Assembly (NCBI GenBank): GCA_014238425.1
Contig: JABABD010000016.1
Coordinates: 248,001 to 312,000 of the forward strand
Length of the DNA: 64,000 nucleotides
Origin: Flavobacteriaceae bacterium
GTDB lineage: Bacteria; Bacteroidota; Bacteroidia; Flavobacteriales; Flavobacteriaceae
Direction: 5' to 3'
A program made the translations under genes and the position numbers. The notes below the pieces were generated by a model. The model saw only the letters and a program-made list of their open reading frames with translations, did not search any database and was not told where the DNA came from. This document shows, one piece after another, positions 18,074-26,750 of this stretch; positions within the stretch are counted from its first letter, which is position 1, and each line of letters opens with the position of its first letter.

Positions 18074-18670
18074 ATGCCTTATAGACAATTTGAAGAGTAT
18101 AATATTAAAGTAACAGATGATGTTAAAGAACGTTATGAAAATATAATTACCGAACTTGGAGAGGATACTACAAGAGATGGACTTAAGAAAACACCAGAAC
18201 GTGCAGCTAAAGCTATGCAGTTCTTGACTCAAGGATATGATCAAGATCCCGCTGAAATATTAAAAAGCGCTATGTTTAAGGAAGGTTACAATGAAATGGT
18301 CATTGTTAAGGACATTGAGTTATACTCACTTTGTGAGCATCATATATTGCCTTTTTTTGGTAAAGCCCATATAGCTTATATACCTGATGGTTATATTGTG
18401 GGTTTGAGCAAAATACCAAGAATTGTTGATGTATTTTCTAGGCGGTTGCAAGTACAAGAACGTTTAACCCATGATATTTTGGAATGTATCAATAATACAC
18501 TTAAACCTAAAGGTGTAGCTGTGGTTATTGAAGCCTCACACATGTGTATGATGATGCGTGGCGTACAAAAACAAAACTCAGTCACTACTACATCTGGTTT
18601 TAGAGGGCAATTTGAAAAGATTGAGACGCGTAGTGAATTCTTGAAGTTAATCAGCGAGAAACTGTCATAA
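18074..18670 (+). CDS. folE: GTP cyclohydrolase I
   Basis: The 198-residue enzyme converts GTP to 7,8-dihydroneopterin triphosphate, the first step to folate and other pterins. Zinc ligands are visible: Cys and His in [10 protein letters not shown] (about residues 75-84) and the second Cys in [14 protein letters not shown] near 158. The nucleotide-binding block [24 protein letters not shown] is intact. Length is typical of the bacterial enzyme. The ATG at 18074 starts the conserved [11 protein letters not shown] found at the head of flavobacterial FolE. The gene is followed 62 bases later by a small membrane protein gene on the same strand. Confidence 0.95.
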   Translation: MPYRQFEEYNIKVTDDVKERYENIITELGEDTTRDGLKKTPERAAKAMQFLTQGYDQDPAEILKSAMFKEGYNEMVIVKDIELYSLCEHHILPFFGKAHIAYIPDGYIVGLSKIPRIVDVFSRRLQVQERLTHDILECINNTLKPKGVAVVIEASHMCMMMRGVQKQNSVTTTSGFRGQFEKIETRSEFLKLISEKLS

Positions 18671-18680
18671 CACCTGCTTA

Positions 18681-18688
18681 TAATTTTG
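18681..18688 (+). promoter_or_regulatory. Possible -7 box for the gene at 18733
   Basis: TAATTTTG lies just past the folE stop, about 45 bases before the next ATG. No recognisable -33 element accompanies it. Confidence 0.3.
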
Positions 18689-18732
18689 GCACTTTTATTG
18701 TATTGTAAAAAGCATAATACAAATTTTTTATA

Positions 18733-19044
18733 ATGACTTTAGAAACAGACAACAAATACAAAAAGTTAGCATTAAGTATCCTTTTTGATGCCTTTGGTTA
18801 CATTAGCTTTATTATTCCTGGTTTAGGAGAATTGGTTGATATTATTTGGGCACCAGCTTCGGCTTACTTAATGACTAAGATGTATAAAGGTAATAAAGGT
18901 AAAATTGCCGCTGCAGTGACTTTTATAGAGGAAGCATTGCCAGGTATGGATATTATTCCAACATTTACCTTGATGTGGCTTTATACTTATGTTTTCAATA
19001 GTAAGAAAACAAAAGACACTATTATAGATATAGAAGCTAACTAA
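18733..19044 (+). CDS. Small membrane-associated protein of unknown function
   Basis: The 103-residue protein contains two to three hydrophobic stretches (about residues 14-27, 35-45 and 73-92) and a short polar tail (NSKKTKDTIIDIEAN). The pattern FDAFGYISFIIPGLGELVDIIWAPASAYLM is distinctive, and I recall similar hypothetical proteins from other flavobacteria. No catalytic residue pattern is apparent. It follows folE at 62 bases and ends on a strong terminator, so it could be co-transcribed with folE or use the weak promoter-like box at 18681. Function unknown. Confidence 0.75.
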   Translation: MTLETDNKYKKLALSILFDAFGYISFIIPGLGELVDIIWAPASAYLMTKMYKGNKGKIAAAVTFIEEALPGMDIIPTFTLMWLYTYVFNSKKTKDTIIDIEAN

Positions 19045-19072
19045 AAAAAGCGACCAATTGGTCGCTTTTTTT
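19043..19072. terminator. Bidirectional intrinsic terminator
   Basis: A perfect palindrome: seven A, GCGACCAA, its complement TTGGTCGC, then seven T. It closes both the rightward gene ending at 19044 and the leftward TonB receptor gene ending at 19071, overlapping both stop regions. Confidence 0.88.
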
Positions 19073-21287
19073 ATAATTCATATTGAACTCCGAAATTTAT
19101 ACTTCGCCCTATATTAGGAATGCCATCAGCTTTTAGTCGCGATAGATGATTTACATATACTTCGTTTGTGAGGTTTGTAATATTCAAATTGATAGATAAT
19201 GGATTCTTTAGGAGCATCAATTCACCACCAAAACCTAGATTCAATATATTATAACCATCTGTTACTGTTTCAAAAGCGTTAATACGCTCTTGATCAAAAG
19301 TGGTTCTTAAACTTACGAATGCATAGGGCATTTTTATCCCTTTCTCTTTATTAAATTCGACACGTAATGTATTCGTTAATTTATTTGCCGGAATTAGAGG
19401 TAAATAATTGCCATTTTGTTGTTTTCCTGTTACAGTCTCAAAGGTAGATTCCAGGTGTAGCCAGTCTAACGGATGTGGGTGTAAATGAAATCCTATTTCT
19501 CCACCATATAATTTCGCATCATCTTGAAGATAATTAAATACAGGATTATTATCAATAGTATTTCCATTCGGTGAAATAAAGATGTAGTTATTTACCTTAT
19601 TATAAAAACCGTTAATAAATAACTCTACATGCTCATTCTTATACTCAATAGCTATATCTGCCTGAAAATTTTGTTCATTATTCAGTTCAGGATTCCCTAT
19701 TTCATAACGATTGGTGCCTTCATGCACGCCATTTGATGTTAACTCGGCTAGATTAGGTGCGCGAAACCCTGAAGCCATATTGAATCTTACTATAATAGAT
19801 TTAGAGATATTGGTTTTATACCCTAATGCAGTATTAAAACTAGAGAATGTCTTATTTAGTGGCGCGAAAAAACCTTCCTCTCCTTGTATTCCTCTTTCTT
19901 TAGAAGTTATATGTCGAGAATCAAAACGCAACCCAATTTGTATGTCATTGGCATCGTTGACGTGATAATGTGATGTTCCCAGGATCCCTAAATCACGAAC
20001 GTTAGCATCTGGTATCAATGCTTCTTCTCCAAAATTTGTGTTTTCTTGAAATAGTCCTTGCACACCCGCAATGGTTTCTAACTTGCCAGTTTTCGGGAGA
20101 TTATACTTAATATCATAACTAAACGTGCTTAAATGCATTTCTAGAGCAGTAAGTTTTTCACCTTCTTCGTCTTCAAATTCTTTTCTGTTATTAAATGTAT
20201 AACCAAATTTACCTTCGAGACTAGAATTATTAAAAAACAATTTGTTTTTTATACTAAGAATATGATTGTCAATTTTTTGTGAAGGCAATTCAGGACGCTT
20301 GTTTACGGTTTGTTCTCCAACCTCTTCTGGAATACCTAAATTGGATTGATTATAATTATAGCGGAACTCTGTTCTGAATTTTGTCAGTTGATATCCAAGA
20401 CCAGCTTTAAAATCATATTCCTTGGATCTTGAATTCGTAACTCTAAATTCTTTAGTATCATAATCCGCAAATTCTGCAAGACTTCCACGAAGCAAAAATT
20501 TAAATTTTTTACCAGATTTTTTGTACCCTGCATTTGTTGAGACACCTTGTGTGTTGCCAAAATATGTGATTGAAACATCACCAGCTGTTTTATTCTCATG
20601 AGCAAATCGTTCAGGATTCAAATATAAAACACCGCCAAGAGCATCACTACCATAGAGTAGTGATGCGGGTCCTTTAATGACTTCAATACTTTCAATACCA
20701 GAAGCGCTTATACCTAATCCGTGTTCATCTCCAAATTGTTGATTTTCTAATCGTATGCCCTGAGTGTAGATCAATACACGATTGGCACTAAGTCCTCTAA
20801 TTACAGGCTTACCGATAGACGAACCAGTAGTTATACTTTCTACACCAGCAATATTGGTAATACCTTCTGAAAGATTCGCGGCACCTTGTTTTTTCATGTC
20901 ACTTACTGTTTGACGCTCTACCTTCATAACATTGTCTCGTTGCAATTGATGGAAAGGTGTAGAGATGATTACTTCTTCCATCTCAATGGCTGAAGGAACT
21001 AATTGAATGTTTAGACTCTTAATTTCGGAAGTATTGATAGTTTGCGAAACTGTTTCGTATCCAATGATAGATGTTATTAATTTAAAACTTCCTGATGGCA
21101 CGTCTAAGAGGCTAAAATTACCGTTAGAATCGGTTAGTGTTCCTTTTTCTAACTCTGGTAGGTAAATAGTTGCATAAACAATAGCCTCTTGATTTGTTGC
21201 ATCTGTAATTTGGCCAGTTATGGTATTTGTATTTTGAGAATATGCTATAGCACCAAAAAATAGCAGTATATATTTTAATGATTTCAT
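19071..21287 (-). CDS. TonB-dependent receptor, probably for a metal or metal chelate
   Basis: The 738-residue outer-membrane receptor has a signal peptide (cleavage after AIAYS), a carboxypeptidase-like beta-sandwich at about 22-105 (ITGQITDATNQEAIVYATIYL), a plug domain at about 115-235 (IRGLSANRVLIYTQGIRLE) and a 22-strand barrel ending GRSINFGVQYEL. TonB and ExbBD would power transport. The plug and barrel resemble the BtuB/ZnuD-type group, but sequence alone does not settle the substrate. The gene just upstream encodes a small exported His-rich protein, which favours a metal cargo. It starts 55 bases after that gene's stop and ends on the palindrome terminator. Confidence 0.85.
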   Translation of the reverse strand: MKSLKYILLFFGAIAYSQNTNTITGQITDATNQEAIVYATIYLPELEKGTLTDSNGNFSLLDVPSGSFKLITSIIGYETVSQTINTSEIKSLNIQLVPSAIEMEEVIISTPFHQLQRDNVMKVERQTVSDMKKQGAANLSEGITNIAGVESITTGSSIGKPVIRGLSANRVLIYTQGIRLENQQFGDEHGLGISASGIESIEVIKGPASLLYGSDALGGVLYLNPERFAHENKTAGDVSITYFGNTQGVSTNAGYKKSGKKFKFLLRGSLAEFADYDTKEFRVTNSRSKEYDFKAGLGYQLTKFRTEFRYNYNQSNLGIPEEVGEQTVNKRPELPSQKIDNHILSIKNKLFFNNSSLEGKFGYTFNNRKEFEDEEGEKLTALEMHLSTFSYDIKYNLPKTGKLETIAGVQGLFQENTNFGEEALIPDANVRDLGILGTSHYHVNDANDIQIGLRFDSRHITSKERGIQGEEGFFAPLNKTFSSFNTALGYKTNISKSIIVRFNMASGFRAPNLAELTSNGVHEGTNRYEIGNPELNNEQNFQADIAIEYKNEHVELFINGFYNKVNNYIFISPNGNTIDNNPVFNYLQDDAKLYGGEIGFHLHPHPLDWLHLESTFETVTGKQQNGNYLPLIPANKLTNTLRVEFNKEKGIKMPYAFVSLRTTFDQERINAFETVTDGYNILNLGFGGELMLLKNPLSINLNITNLTNEVYVNHLSRLKADGIPNIGRSINFGVQYEL

Positions 21288-21342
21288 TTTTATTTAATTT
21301 AATAGTTTGCACTTCTGGTGTTTCGGCCAGACTGTTCATTTA

Positions 21343-21675
21343 TTAAACTAAATTGGGAGGACCTCTAAGGTCAAAAGATAATTTTTGATAGTCACTAATA
21401 AAATTGTATTGAGATATTATAGGACTTATCTCATTATAAATGATACATGTGATATTACTGTTTAAGATGTGTGTATGTTCCTTAGAAATCTTGAATTTAT
21501 AGAACTCACATTCCAAATCAATTTTATGTACATGTTCTGCCACATCTGATGTGCAGATTTCGTGCGTGTGATTAGCAAAAGCATGAGATAATTTAACCAC
21601 AGAGGGTGTGAGTAGGACAGCAATTAAAACAATAATTGCGAATTTCATAAGTATATGCTCTTTGAGCTGATTCAT
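21343..21675 (-). CDS. Small exported His/Cys-rich protein upstream of TonB receptor
   Basis: The frame gives 110 residues from ATG at 21675, which overlaps the preceding stop by one base (TAATG). A second ATG at 21648 would give 101 residues and a cleaner signal peptide (MKFAIIVLIAVLLTPSVV). The mature part has a histidine cluster, HAFANHTHEICTSDVAEHVH, two other cysteines (ECEFYKF and NITCIIY), and KEHTHIL. Histidines spaced HxH and with cysteines suggest metal binding, possibly zinc or copper, at the cell envelope. No family name can be given. Placement directly before the TonB receptor suggests joint regulation. Confidence 0.7.
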   Translation of the reverse strand: MNQLKEHILMKFAIIVLIAVLLTPSVVKLSHAFANHTHEICTSDVAEHVHKIDLECEFYKFKISKEHTHILNSNITCIIYNEISPIISQYNFISDYQKLSFDLRGPPNLV

Positions 21676-22172
21676 TAATCTTTTAAAAATCGTTTAAACC
21701 CTAATCGTCTCAACATTTTCTTTTCAAAATTCCAGAAAAATGCAAATTGACCAAATAACCAACCAAAGGTTACTAGTAGTATTTGATAAAAAATCAGACC
21801 AATAATAATAAATAATACCCAATATATGATCAGGTTTAAGTTTTCTTTAGTAATTCCAACAAGTGCCATAAATGGTCTACCAATAAAAGCAGACGACGAA
21901 CCAGTAATTGCAAACACAATGAAAATGCGAATCATTTCCCATTTTTGGCTCACTATCCATTTATTTTCTAATTTTTTAAAGAAAAAGAGACAAATTTTGA
22001 GTAGTAGGAAGAAGATAGCTAAAGCAACAGCGATGGTAATTGAGAAGTGGACTTCTTTGGCAATAACTTTTGCTAGCCTAAATGCAGAATACCCTAATCC
22101 TAATATCCCGATAAAGGGGAAGAGTAGTTGCCAATCTTTAGTTATTTCCCAACGTTGCTTGAATTTATCCAT
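21675..22172 (-). CDS. DUF6787-like membrane protein
   Basis: Start taken at ATG 22172 (MDKFKQRWEITKDWQLLFPF), which matches the family's usual opening; the frame extends six codons further to 22190. The 165-residue protein has four predicted helices. Two halves look alike: RWEITKDWQLLFPFIGILGLGYSAF and KWIVSQKWEMIRIFIVFAITGSSSAF, hinting at an internal duplication. I recall the second block as typical of DUF6787. No function is known. The stop overlaps the start of the His-rich protein gene by one base, implying translational coupling. Confidence 0.72.
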   Translation of the reverse strand: MDKFKQRWEITKDWQLLFPFIGILGLGYSAFRLAKVIAKEVHFSITIAVALAIFFLLLKICLFFFKKLENKWIVSQKWEMIRIFIVFAITGSSSAFIGRPFMALVGITKENLNLIIYWVLFIIIGLIFYQILLVTFGWLFGQFAFFWNFEKKMLRRLGFKRFLKD

Positions 22173-22205
22173 AGCTAAATCGCAATACAAAGATAGACTT
22201 ATGAA

Positions 22206-22643
22206 TTAAATCCTAGGAATAAAACCAGATAGTTTTTGTTTGTATTTACGCTGAAAATAAATGAAGTAATTGTATAGTTTATAATTGACTTCATAACCAT
22301 AATCTACACCTTGTCTATAATCAATTTGTAGCTCATAAAGATTTGAATCGAATTGCGTGCCATTGATAGCGCGTCTATTCCATTCATTTACATAAATTAT
22401 ATTTCTACCTTCTAAAAAGCTTTGTGAATAATATCCTTCTGGACGAGCTATTGAAACCAACCATGCGTTGAATCCAGGCTCTATAATGATTATTTCATAT
22501 TCAATTTTGTCATTTGCTATACGAACAGTGTCTTGCTTAGCTATATTCGTTTTTTCATCTGAAGTATTCGAAGGTGTTTGTCGAGCTGAATTGCAATTAT
22601 AAAGGATCATTACAATACATAATAATAGAATTATTTTTTTCAT
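22206..22643 (-). CDS. DUF6146 family lipoprotein
   Basis: Start chosen at ATG 22643 (MKKIILLLCIVMILYNCNSA), giving 145 residues with a lipoprotein signal peptide (lipidated Cys near 17); the frame upstream to 22706 is not signal-like. The mature domain has the repeated aromatic pattern PEGYYSQSFLEGRNIIYVNEWNRRA and a YGYEVNYKLYNYFIYFQRKY stretch, as in DUF6146. The family is Bacteroidota-restricted with unknown function. It precedes the DUF6787-like gene by about 33 bases on the same strand and may start the small operon leading to the TonB receptor. Confidence 0.75.
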   Translation of the reverse strand: MKKIILLLCIVMILYNCNSARQTPSNTSDEKTNIAKQDTVRIANDKIEYEIIIIEPGFNAWLVSIARPEGYYSQSFLEGRNIIYVNEWNRRAINGTQFDSNLYELQIDYRQGVDYGYEVNYKLYNYFIYFQRKYKQKLSGFIPRI

Positions 22644-22697
22644 GACAATTGTTTTATTTAAAGGTACAAATTTTATACCATGGATTGTGGCAAACAA

Positions 22698-22724
22698 AAA
22701 AGCCATGCAAATAGCATGGCTTTT
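22698..22724 (-). terminator. Intrinsic terminator after DUF937 gene
   Basis: Arms AAAAGCCATGC (22698-22708) and GCATGGCTTTT (22714-22724) enclose a 5-base loop. On the minus strand the stem is followed by a T run, so it ends the leftward DUF937 transcript. Confidence 0.8.
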
Positions 22725-22745
22725 AAAAATATTTGGATGGCGAAT

Positions 22746-23387
22746 TTATTTCTTCCCAAAAAGACCTCCAAGTAAACCACCTAAACCGCTTTTTTTCTTG
22801 TTGCCGCCACCAAGCACCATTCCAGCAACATCATCAATAACACTACCATCTCCATCTGCATCAAGAATAGATTCCAAGAAACTTTGCTCTTGTTGTGGCG
22901 AGTTTCCTTTTAAAAGACCTCCAAGTAATCCTTCAAGACCACTAGGAGAACTTACATTGTTTTGTTTGGCTTGTCTCCCCAAAACACCCATTAATAGCGG
23001 CGCTGCTACTTTTAGTATTTGAGCTACAGAACCAATATCTAAACCGGATTTCTGACTAAGTGCATTAGATACATTTTGTTGGTTACCACCAAGAATATGA
23101 CCAAGTATCTTGCTTCCATCATTAGTAACTTCTGGATTGACGCCGCCACCAAAAAGATCTCCTAAATTATCTAGAATACTACCGTCGTGTTTGCTGTTTA
23201 AAGCACCTAACAATCCTTCTGCACCTTGAGGTGTTGAAGCATTACGTTTCATTGCTTGCATAAGAACAGGCATCGCCATAGTTAAAAGTCCACTAGTTTT
23301 ATCTTGTGATTGTCCAGTTGAGCCTGCAACGCCGTTTACTATTGTTTTTCCTAAATCGCTATTTAGTAAATCTAAAATTCCTGACAT
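22746..23387 (-). CDS. DUF937 domain protein
   Basis: Start chosen at ATG 23387 (MSGILDLLNSDLGKTIVNGVA), the usual opening of the family; the frame extends 14 codons upstream. The 213-residue protein contains two DUF937 units (about 1-95 and 95-180), each a helical block with glycine-rich turns, and a very glycine-rich C-terminus (GGGNKKKSGLGGLLGGLFGKK). Low complexity in the tail. The family is related to YidB-like proteins with no proven activity. It is a single-gene unit between the serA terminator (23439-23466) and its own terminator. Confidence 0.82.
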   Translation of the reverse strand: MSGILDLLNSDLGKTIVNGVAGSTGQSQDKTSGLLTMAMPVLMQAMKRNASTPQGAEGLLGALNSKHDGSILDNLGDLFGGGVNPEVTNDGSKILGHILGGNQQNVSNALSQKSGLDIGSVAQILKVAAPLLMGVLGRQAKQNNVSSPSGLEGLLGGLLKGNSPQQEQSFLESILDADGDGSVIDDVAGMVLGGGNKKKSGLGGLLGGLFGKK

Positions 23388-23438
23388 GTTTTTTGTTTTA
23401 AAATGAATTATATTATTATATGTACTCAAATTACGAAA

Positions 23439-23466
23439 AAGGTCTCAACCATTAGATTGAGACCTT
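23439..23466 (-). terminator. Intrinsic terminator after serA
   Basis: Perfect 10-base arms AAGGTCTCAA (23439-23448) and TTGAGACCTT (23457-23466) with an 8-base loop. On the minus strand it is followed by five T. It lies 40 bases beyond the serA stop. Confidence 0.8.
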
Positions 23467-23506
23467 ATATATTTTGAATGATAATTAATTTTTAATCCAC
23501 GAACGG

Positions 23507-24469
23507 TTAATTTTTACCGTTTAACAGTATATCTATTATTTGAGAAGCTAACTCAGTACCAATTCTGTCCTGAGCTTCATTTGTTGCCGCACCAATATGC
23601 GGTGTTAATGATATGCTCTCATTCATAAGTACTTTGATAGCAGGAGTAGGTTCTTCCTCAAAAGTATCGAGGCCAGCAAAAGCAATTTTACCAGTTTCTA
23701 GAACTTCAATAAGTGCTACTTCATCTATAACACCACCACGAGCAGCATTAATGATTCCAGCACCATCTTTCATCATTTCAAACTGAGATTTACCAATAAC
23801 ATATTTTTTTTGAGCAGGGACGTGTAGTGTTACAAAATCTGACTCTTTTAAAACAGATTCCATGGACTGTGTCTTAATCTTAAAATCTGACGATTGCCCA
23901 TCAAAGAAGTTCAATTGAACGGATGCTTCTTCAATAAACTTGTCAGCCGCAATAACCTTCATGCCAACACCTATTGCAATCTTGGCTACTTCTTGACCAA
24001 TACGTCCAAAACCAATAATACCAATAGTTTTGCCCCTCAATTCCAATCCTTTAGCGTAGTTCTTCTTAAGGTTCTTAAATTTTGTGTCTCCGTCTAATGG
24101 CATATTTCTATTGGAATCATGAAGAAAACGAACACTGCCGTATAAATGTGCAAAAACTAATTCTGCAACAGATTGAGAAGATGCTGCAGGTGTATTAATA
24201 ACATGCAGCCCTTTGCTGCGTGCATAGTCTACATCTATATTATCCATTCCAACTCCACCACGTCCAATGATTTTTAAACTTGGGCATGAGTCTATTACTT
24301 CTTTACGAACCGTCGTCGCACTTCTTACAAGCACTACATCTACCTTATTTTCATTGACGTAATTAACTAATTGCTCTTGAGCCACTTTAGTGGTTATTAC
24401 TTCAATGCCTGCTTTCTCGAGAGCATCAATTCCGCTTTGCGAAACCCCATCATTTGCTAATACTTTCAT
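23507..24469 (-). CDS. serA: D-3-phosphoglycerate dehydrogenase
   Basis: The 320-residue NAD-dependent enzyme oxidises 3-phosphoglycerate to 3-phosphohydroxypyruvate, the first step of serine synthesis. The NAD-binding loop GFGRIGQEVAKI is near residue 153; the catalytic arginine lies in NAARGGVIDE and the histidine in LTPHIGAATNEAQD. It stops soon after the catalytic domain: the C-terminal ACT domain that gives serine feedback control in the E. coli enzyme is absent. It starts 10 bases after serC, the next enzyme in the pathway, so the two form an operon. The pairing makes the assignment secure among 2-hydroxyacid dehydrogenases. Confidence 0.93.
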   Translation of the reverse strand: MKVLANDGVSQSGIDALEKAGIEVITTKVAQEQLVNYVNENKVDVVLVRSATTVRKEVIDSCPSLKIIGRGGVGMDNIDVDYARSKGLHVINTPAASSQSVAELVFAHLYGSVRFLHDSNRNMPLDGDTKFKNLKKNYAKGLELRGKTIGIIGFGRIGQEVAKIAIGVGMKVIAADKFIEEASVQLNFFDGQSSDFKIKTQSMESVLKESDFVTLHVPAQKKYVIGKSQFEMMKDGAGIINAARGGVIDEVALIEVLETGKIAFAGLDTFEEEPTPAIKVLMNESISLTPHIGAATNEAQDRIGTELASQIIDILLNGKN

Positions 24470-24478
24470 TTTATTATT

Positions 24479-25540
24479 TTAAGCTTTTCTTTCTAATTCA
24501 CTCATAATTTCTACCAATGTTGCCACACTATCCAAAGGCATGGCATTGTACATCGACGCTCTGTAGCCACCTATGCTTCTATGTCCATTCAAACCGCTAA
24601 TGCCTTCTTCTTTTAGCATGGTTTCAAAAGTTTCTTTTAAATCCTGTTGGAGATTAAAAGTTGCGTTCATATTTGAGCGATCACCTATAGCTGCATACCC
24701 TTTAAATAGAGGATTCAAATCTAATTCCGAATATAGGAGACGTGCTTTCTTTTCGTTGATCTCTTCGATTGCAGGAATCCCACCTAGATTTTTCAACCAT
24801 TCCAATGTCAACATCGATGTATAGACTGCAAAAACTGGTGGTGTATTGAACATGCTGCTTTTACTGATATGTACTTTATAATCCATCATTGATGGGATTT
24901 GTCGCGACACTTTACCAAGAATATCTTCTTTTACAACCACAAGTGTTGTTCCAGCGGGGCCCATATTTTTTTGAGCTCCAGCATATATTAAATCAAACTG
25001 CGAAAAATCTAAAACCCGTGAAAAAATATCGCTACTCATATCACAAACCATAGGAATATCGCATTTTGGAAATGATTTCATTTGTGTCCCAAAAATCGTA
25101 TTGTTCGAGGTACAGTGAAAATAATCATAATCTGAAGGGATATCGTAGCCTTTTGGGATGTAATTAAAATTTGCATCTTTAGATGAAGCAACTTCATATA
25201 TGTCATCATATATTTTAGCTTCCTTTATCGCTTTATCACTCCAAGTACCAGTATTTAAGTAACCAGCACGTTTTTCTAATAAGTTGTGAGCAATCATAAT
25301 AAATTGCATACTAGCCCCACCTTGTAAAAACAATGCTTTATATCCTTTGCCTTCAAGTCCTAGCAGCTCTAGAGCGAGGGCTCTAGCATTTTCCATAACA
25401 TCTACAAATGGTTTGCTACGATGAGATATTTCGATTAATGATAAACCACTATTGTTGAAATCGACAACAGCTTCTGAAGCTTTTTGTAATACTTCCTTTG
25501 GAAGAATACAAGGACCTGCACTAAAGTTATGTTTTTTCAT
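24479..25540 (-). CDS. serC: Phosphoserine aminotransferase
   Basis: Start set at ATG 25540 (MKKHNFSAGPCILP), since SerC proteins begin with this NFSAGP block; the frame is open to 25567. The 353-residue PLP enzyme transfers an amino group from glutamate to phosphohydroxypyruvate. The PLP lysine lies in IYAGAQKNMGPAGTT near residue 191, and the substrate-binding RSIGGYRASMYNA is near the C-terminus. It is first in the serC-serA operon. It can also act in pyridoxine synthesis in some bacteria. Confidence 0.95.
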   Translation of the reverse strand: MKKHNFSAGPCILPKEVLQKASEAVVDFNNSGLSLIEISHRSKPFVDVMENARALALELLGLEGKGYKALFLQGGASMQFIMIAHNLLEKRAGYLNTGTWSDKAIKEAKIYDDIYEVASSKDANFNYIPKGYDIPSDYDYFHCTSNNTIFGTQMKSFPKCDIPMVCDMSSDIFSRVLDFSQFDLIYAGAQKNMGPAGTTLVVVKEDILGKVSRQIPSMMDYKVHISKSSMFNTPPVFAVYTSMLTLEWLKNLGGIPAIEEINEKKARLLYSELDLNPLFKGYAAIGDRSNMNATFNLQQDLKETFETMLKEEGISGLNGHRSIGGYRASMYNAMPLDSVATLVEIMSELERKA

Positions 25541-25617
25541 TTTTTCGGATTGAAATTCAAGATGCAAAGGTCTTAATTTATGATAGATAAAGTGTTATGA
25601 AATTGATAATTTATCAA

Positions 25618-26676
25618 CTATATTTTTAACAAGAATTCAATAGTATCAACATTGTCTGCATAATCTTCAAGAGATGGTTTTTGTGTCTGTCCGAAACCAG
25701 TTTCATTTTTAGAGAATCCATTAGCTACAATACATTGTATAAGGTCAGTATCTTCAGCAATTTTACGCTGAAGTGTCATTTTATCTGTATAGTATTCATA
25801 GAAGACCGTGGCTATAGGAGAAGCATAGCTTTCATCTTCTTTAAGCATTAAGAAACCGTTTTCTAATAGTTGAAACTCACTCATTAAGTATACCGCTTTG
25901 TTGTAATCATAGTTGTTTGCATACTTGGCTTTATTGATGATTGGATGCCAATGATATATAGCGTTAAAGAAGTCATCAAAATTGTAATCTTTCGGAACTA
26001 AGAGTTTTGAAACATTTCTGCATCCTAATCCATAATACCTAAAGATATCTTCTGAGAGATTCTTTAAGTCTTCTTCTGATTCATTTCCTGAAAGAATCGC
26101 GGTGGAATTGCGATTTTTTCTGATGATACTGGGTTTGCCTTTGAAATAGTACTCAAAATAACGAGCGGTATTATTGCTTCCAGTAGCAATAACAGCATCA
26201 AAACCTTCGAGTTTGTCTTCAGTAAATGTGATGCATCCCTTGAAATCGGTCTCGACATGCTCCAAATATTTTGCTAAATAAGGGAGAAGATGCTTATCGT
26301 TGCCTGATTGCTTGACAAGAACGCTATGACCAGAAAGCAATACGGATATAAAATCGTGAAACCCAACCAAGGGGATGTTTCCAGCCATTATTATTGCTAC
26401 TTTCTTTGATTCAACACTATTAAAGTTATACTTGACTAACCAATCGCTAATTAATTTGTTTCTAAGTATTTTAGACCAATTTTCTAAACTATATATTATA
26501 TTCTCTTTAGTAAACCAACCGTTATATTCCTCAGCCAACTTTATTTGATATTTAAACCCATCAAAGAAGAAATCGTTTTGTTCTATGCCATCTTTTTTTT
26601 GAATTTCACCTGTAGTAAATTGACTTAAAAAATCTCCAAGTTTTGAAACGGCGTTAATTCTTTGTTGTAATTGCAT
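25618..26676 (-). CDS. LuxC-like acyl-CoA reductase
   Basis: The 352-residue protein matches the Bacteroidota acyl-CoA reductase (LuxC-type) family of the aldehyde dehydrogenase superfamily. The nucleotide-binding segment runs MAGNIPLVGFHDFISVLLSG near residue 95 and ATGSNNTARYFEYYF near 165. The predicted nucleophile is Cys near residue 219 in YYGLGCRNVSKL. LuxC reduces activated acyl groups to aldehydes in luminous bacteria; here no luciferase genes are present, so the product is unknown. It is divergent from a ferredoxin gene and about 80 bases upstream of serC. Confidence 0.85.
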   Translation of the reverse strand: MQLQQRINAVSKLGDFLSQFTTGEIQKKDGIEQNDFFFDGFKYQIKLAEEYNGWFTKENIIYSLENWSKILRNKLISDWLVKYNFNSVESKKVAIIMAGNIPLVGFHDFISVLLSGHSVLVKQSGNDKHLLPYLAKYLEHVETDFKGCITFTEDKLEGFDAVIATGSNNTARYFEYYFKGKPSIIRKNRNSTAILSGNESEEDLKNLSEDIFRYYGLGCRNVSKLLVPKDYNFDDFFNAIYHWHPIINKAKYANNYDYNKAVYLMSEFQLLENGFLMLKEDESYASPIATVFYEYYTDKMTLQRKIAEDTDLIQCIVANGFSKNETGFGQTQKPSLEDYADNVDTIEFLLKI

Positions 26677-26682
26677 TTAAGG

Positions 26683-26714
26683 TTTGGTTATAATAGGTTT
26701 TGGCTTTATTTTTG
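26683..26714 (+). promoter_or_regulatory. Bacteroidota-type promoter for the ferredoxin gene
   Basis: TTTG at 26683-26686, a 20-base spacer, and TATTTTTG at 26707-26714 match both boxes of the consensus. The ferredoxin ATG is 37 bases past the -7 box. It is the best two-box promoter match seen in the window. Confidence 0.65.
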
Positions 26715-26750
26715 CGCAAAGTTAAGCAAACAGAAAAAGAAATAAATGTT

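Noticed and set aside
18698..18722. Weak hairpin TTGTATT/AATACAA followed by T run after folE
   Set aside because: Seven AT-rich base pairs with an 11-base loop; too weak to call a terminator, and it lies right before the next start codon.
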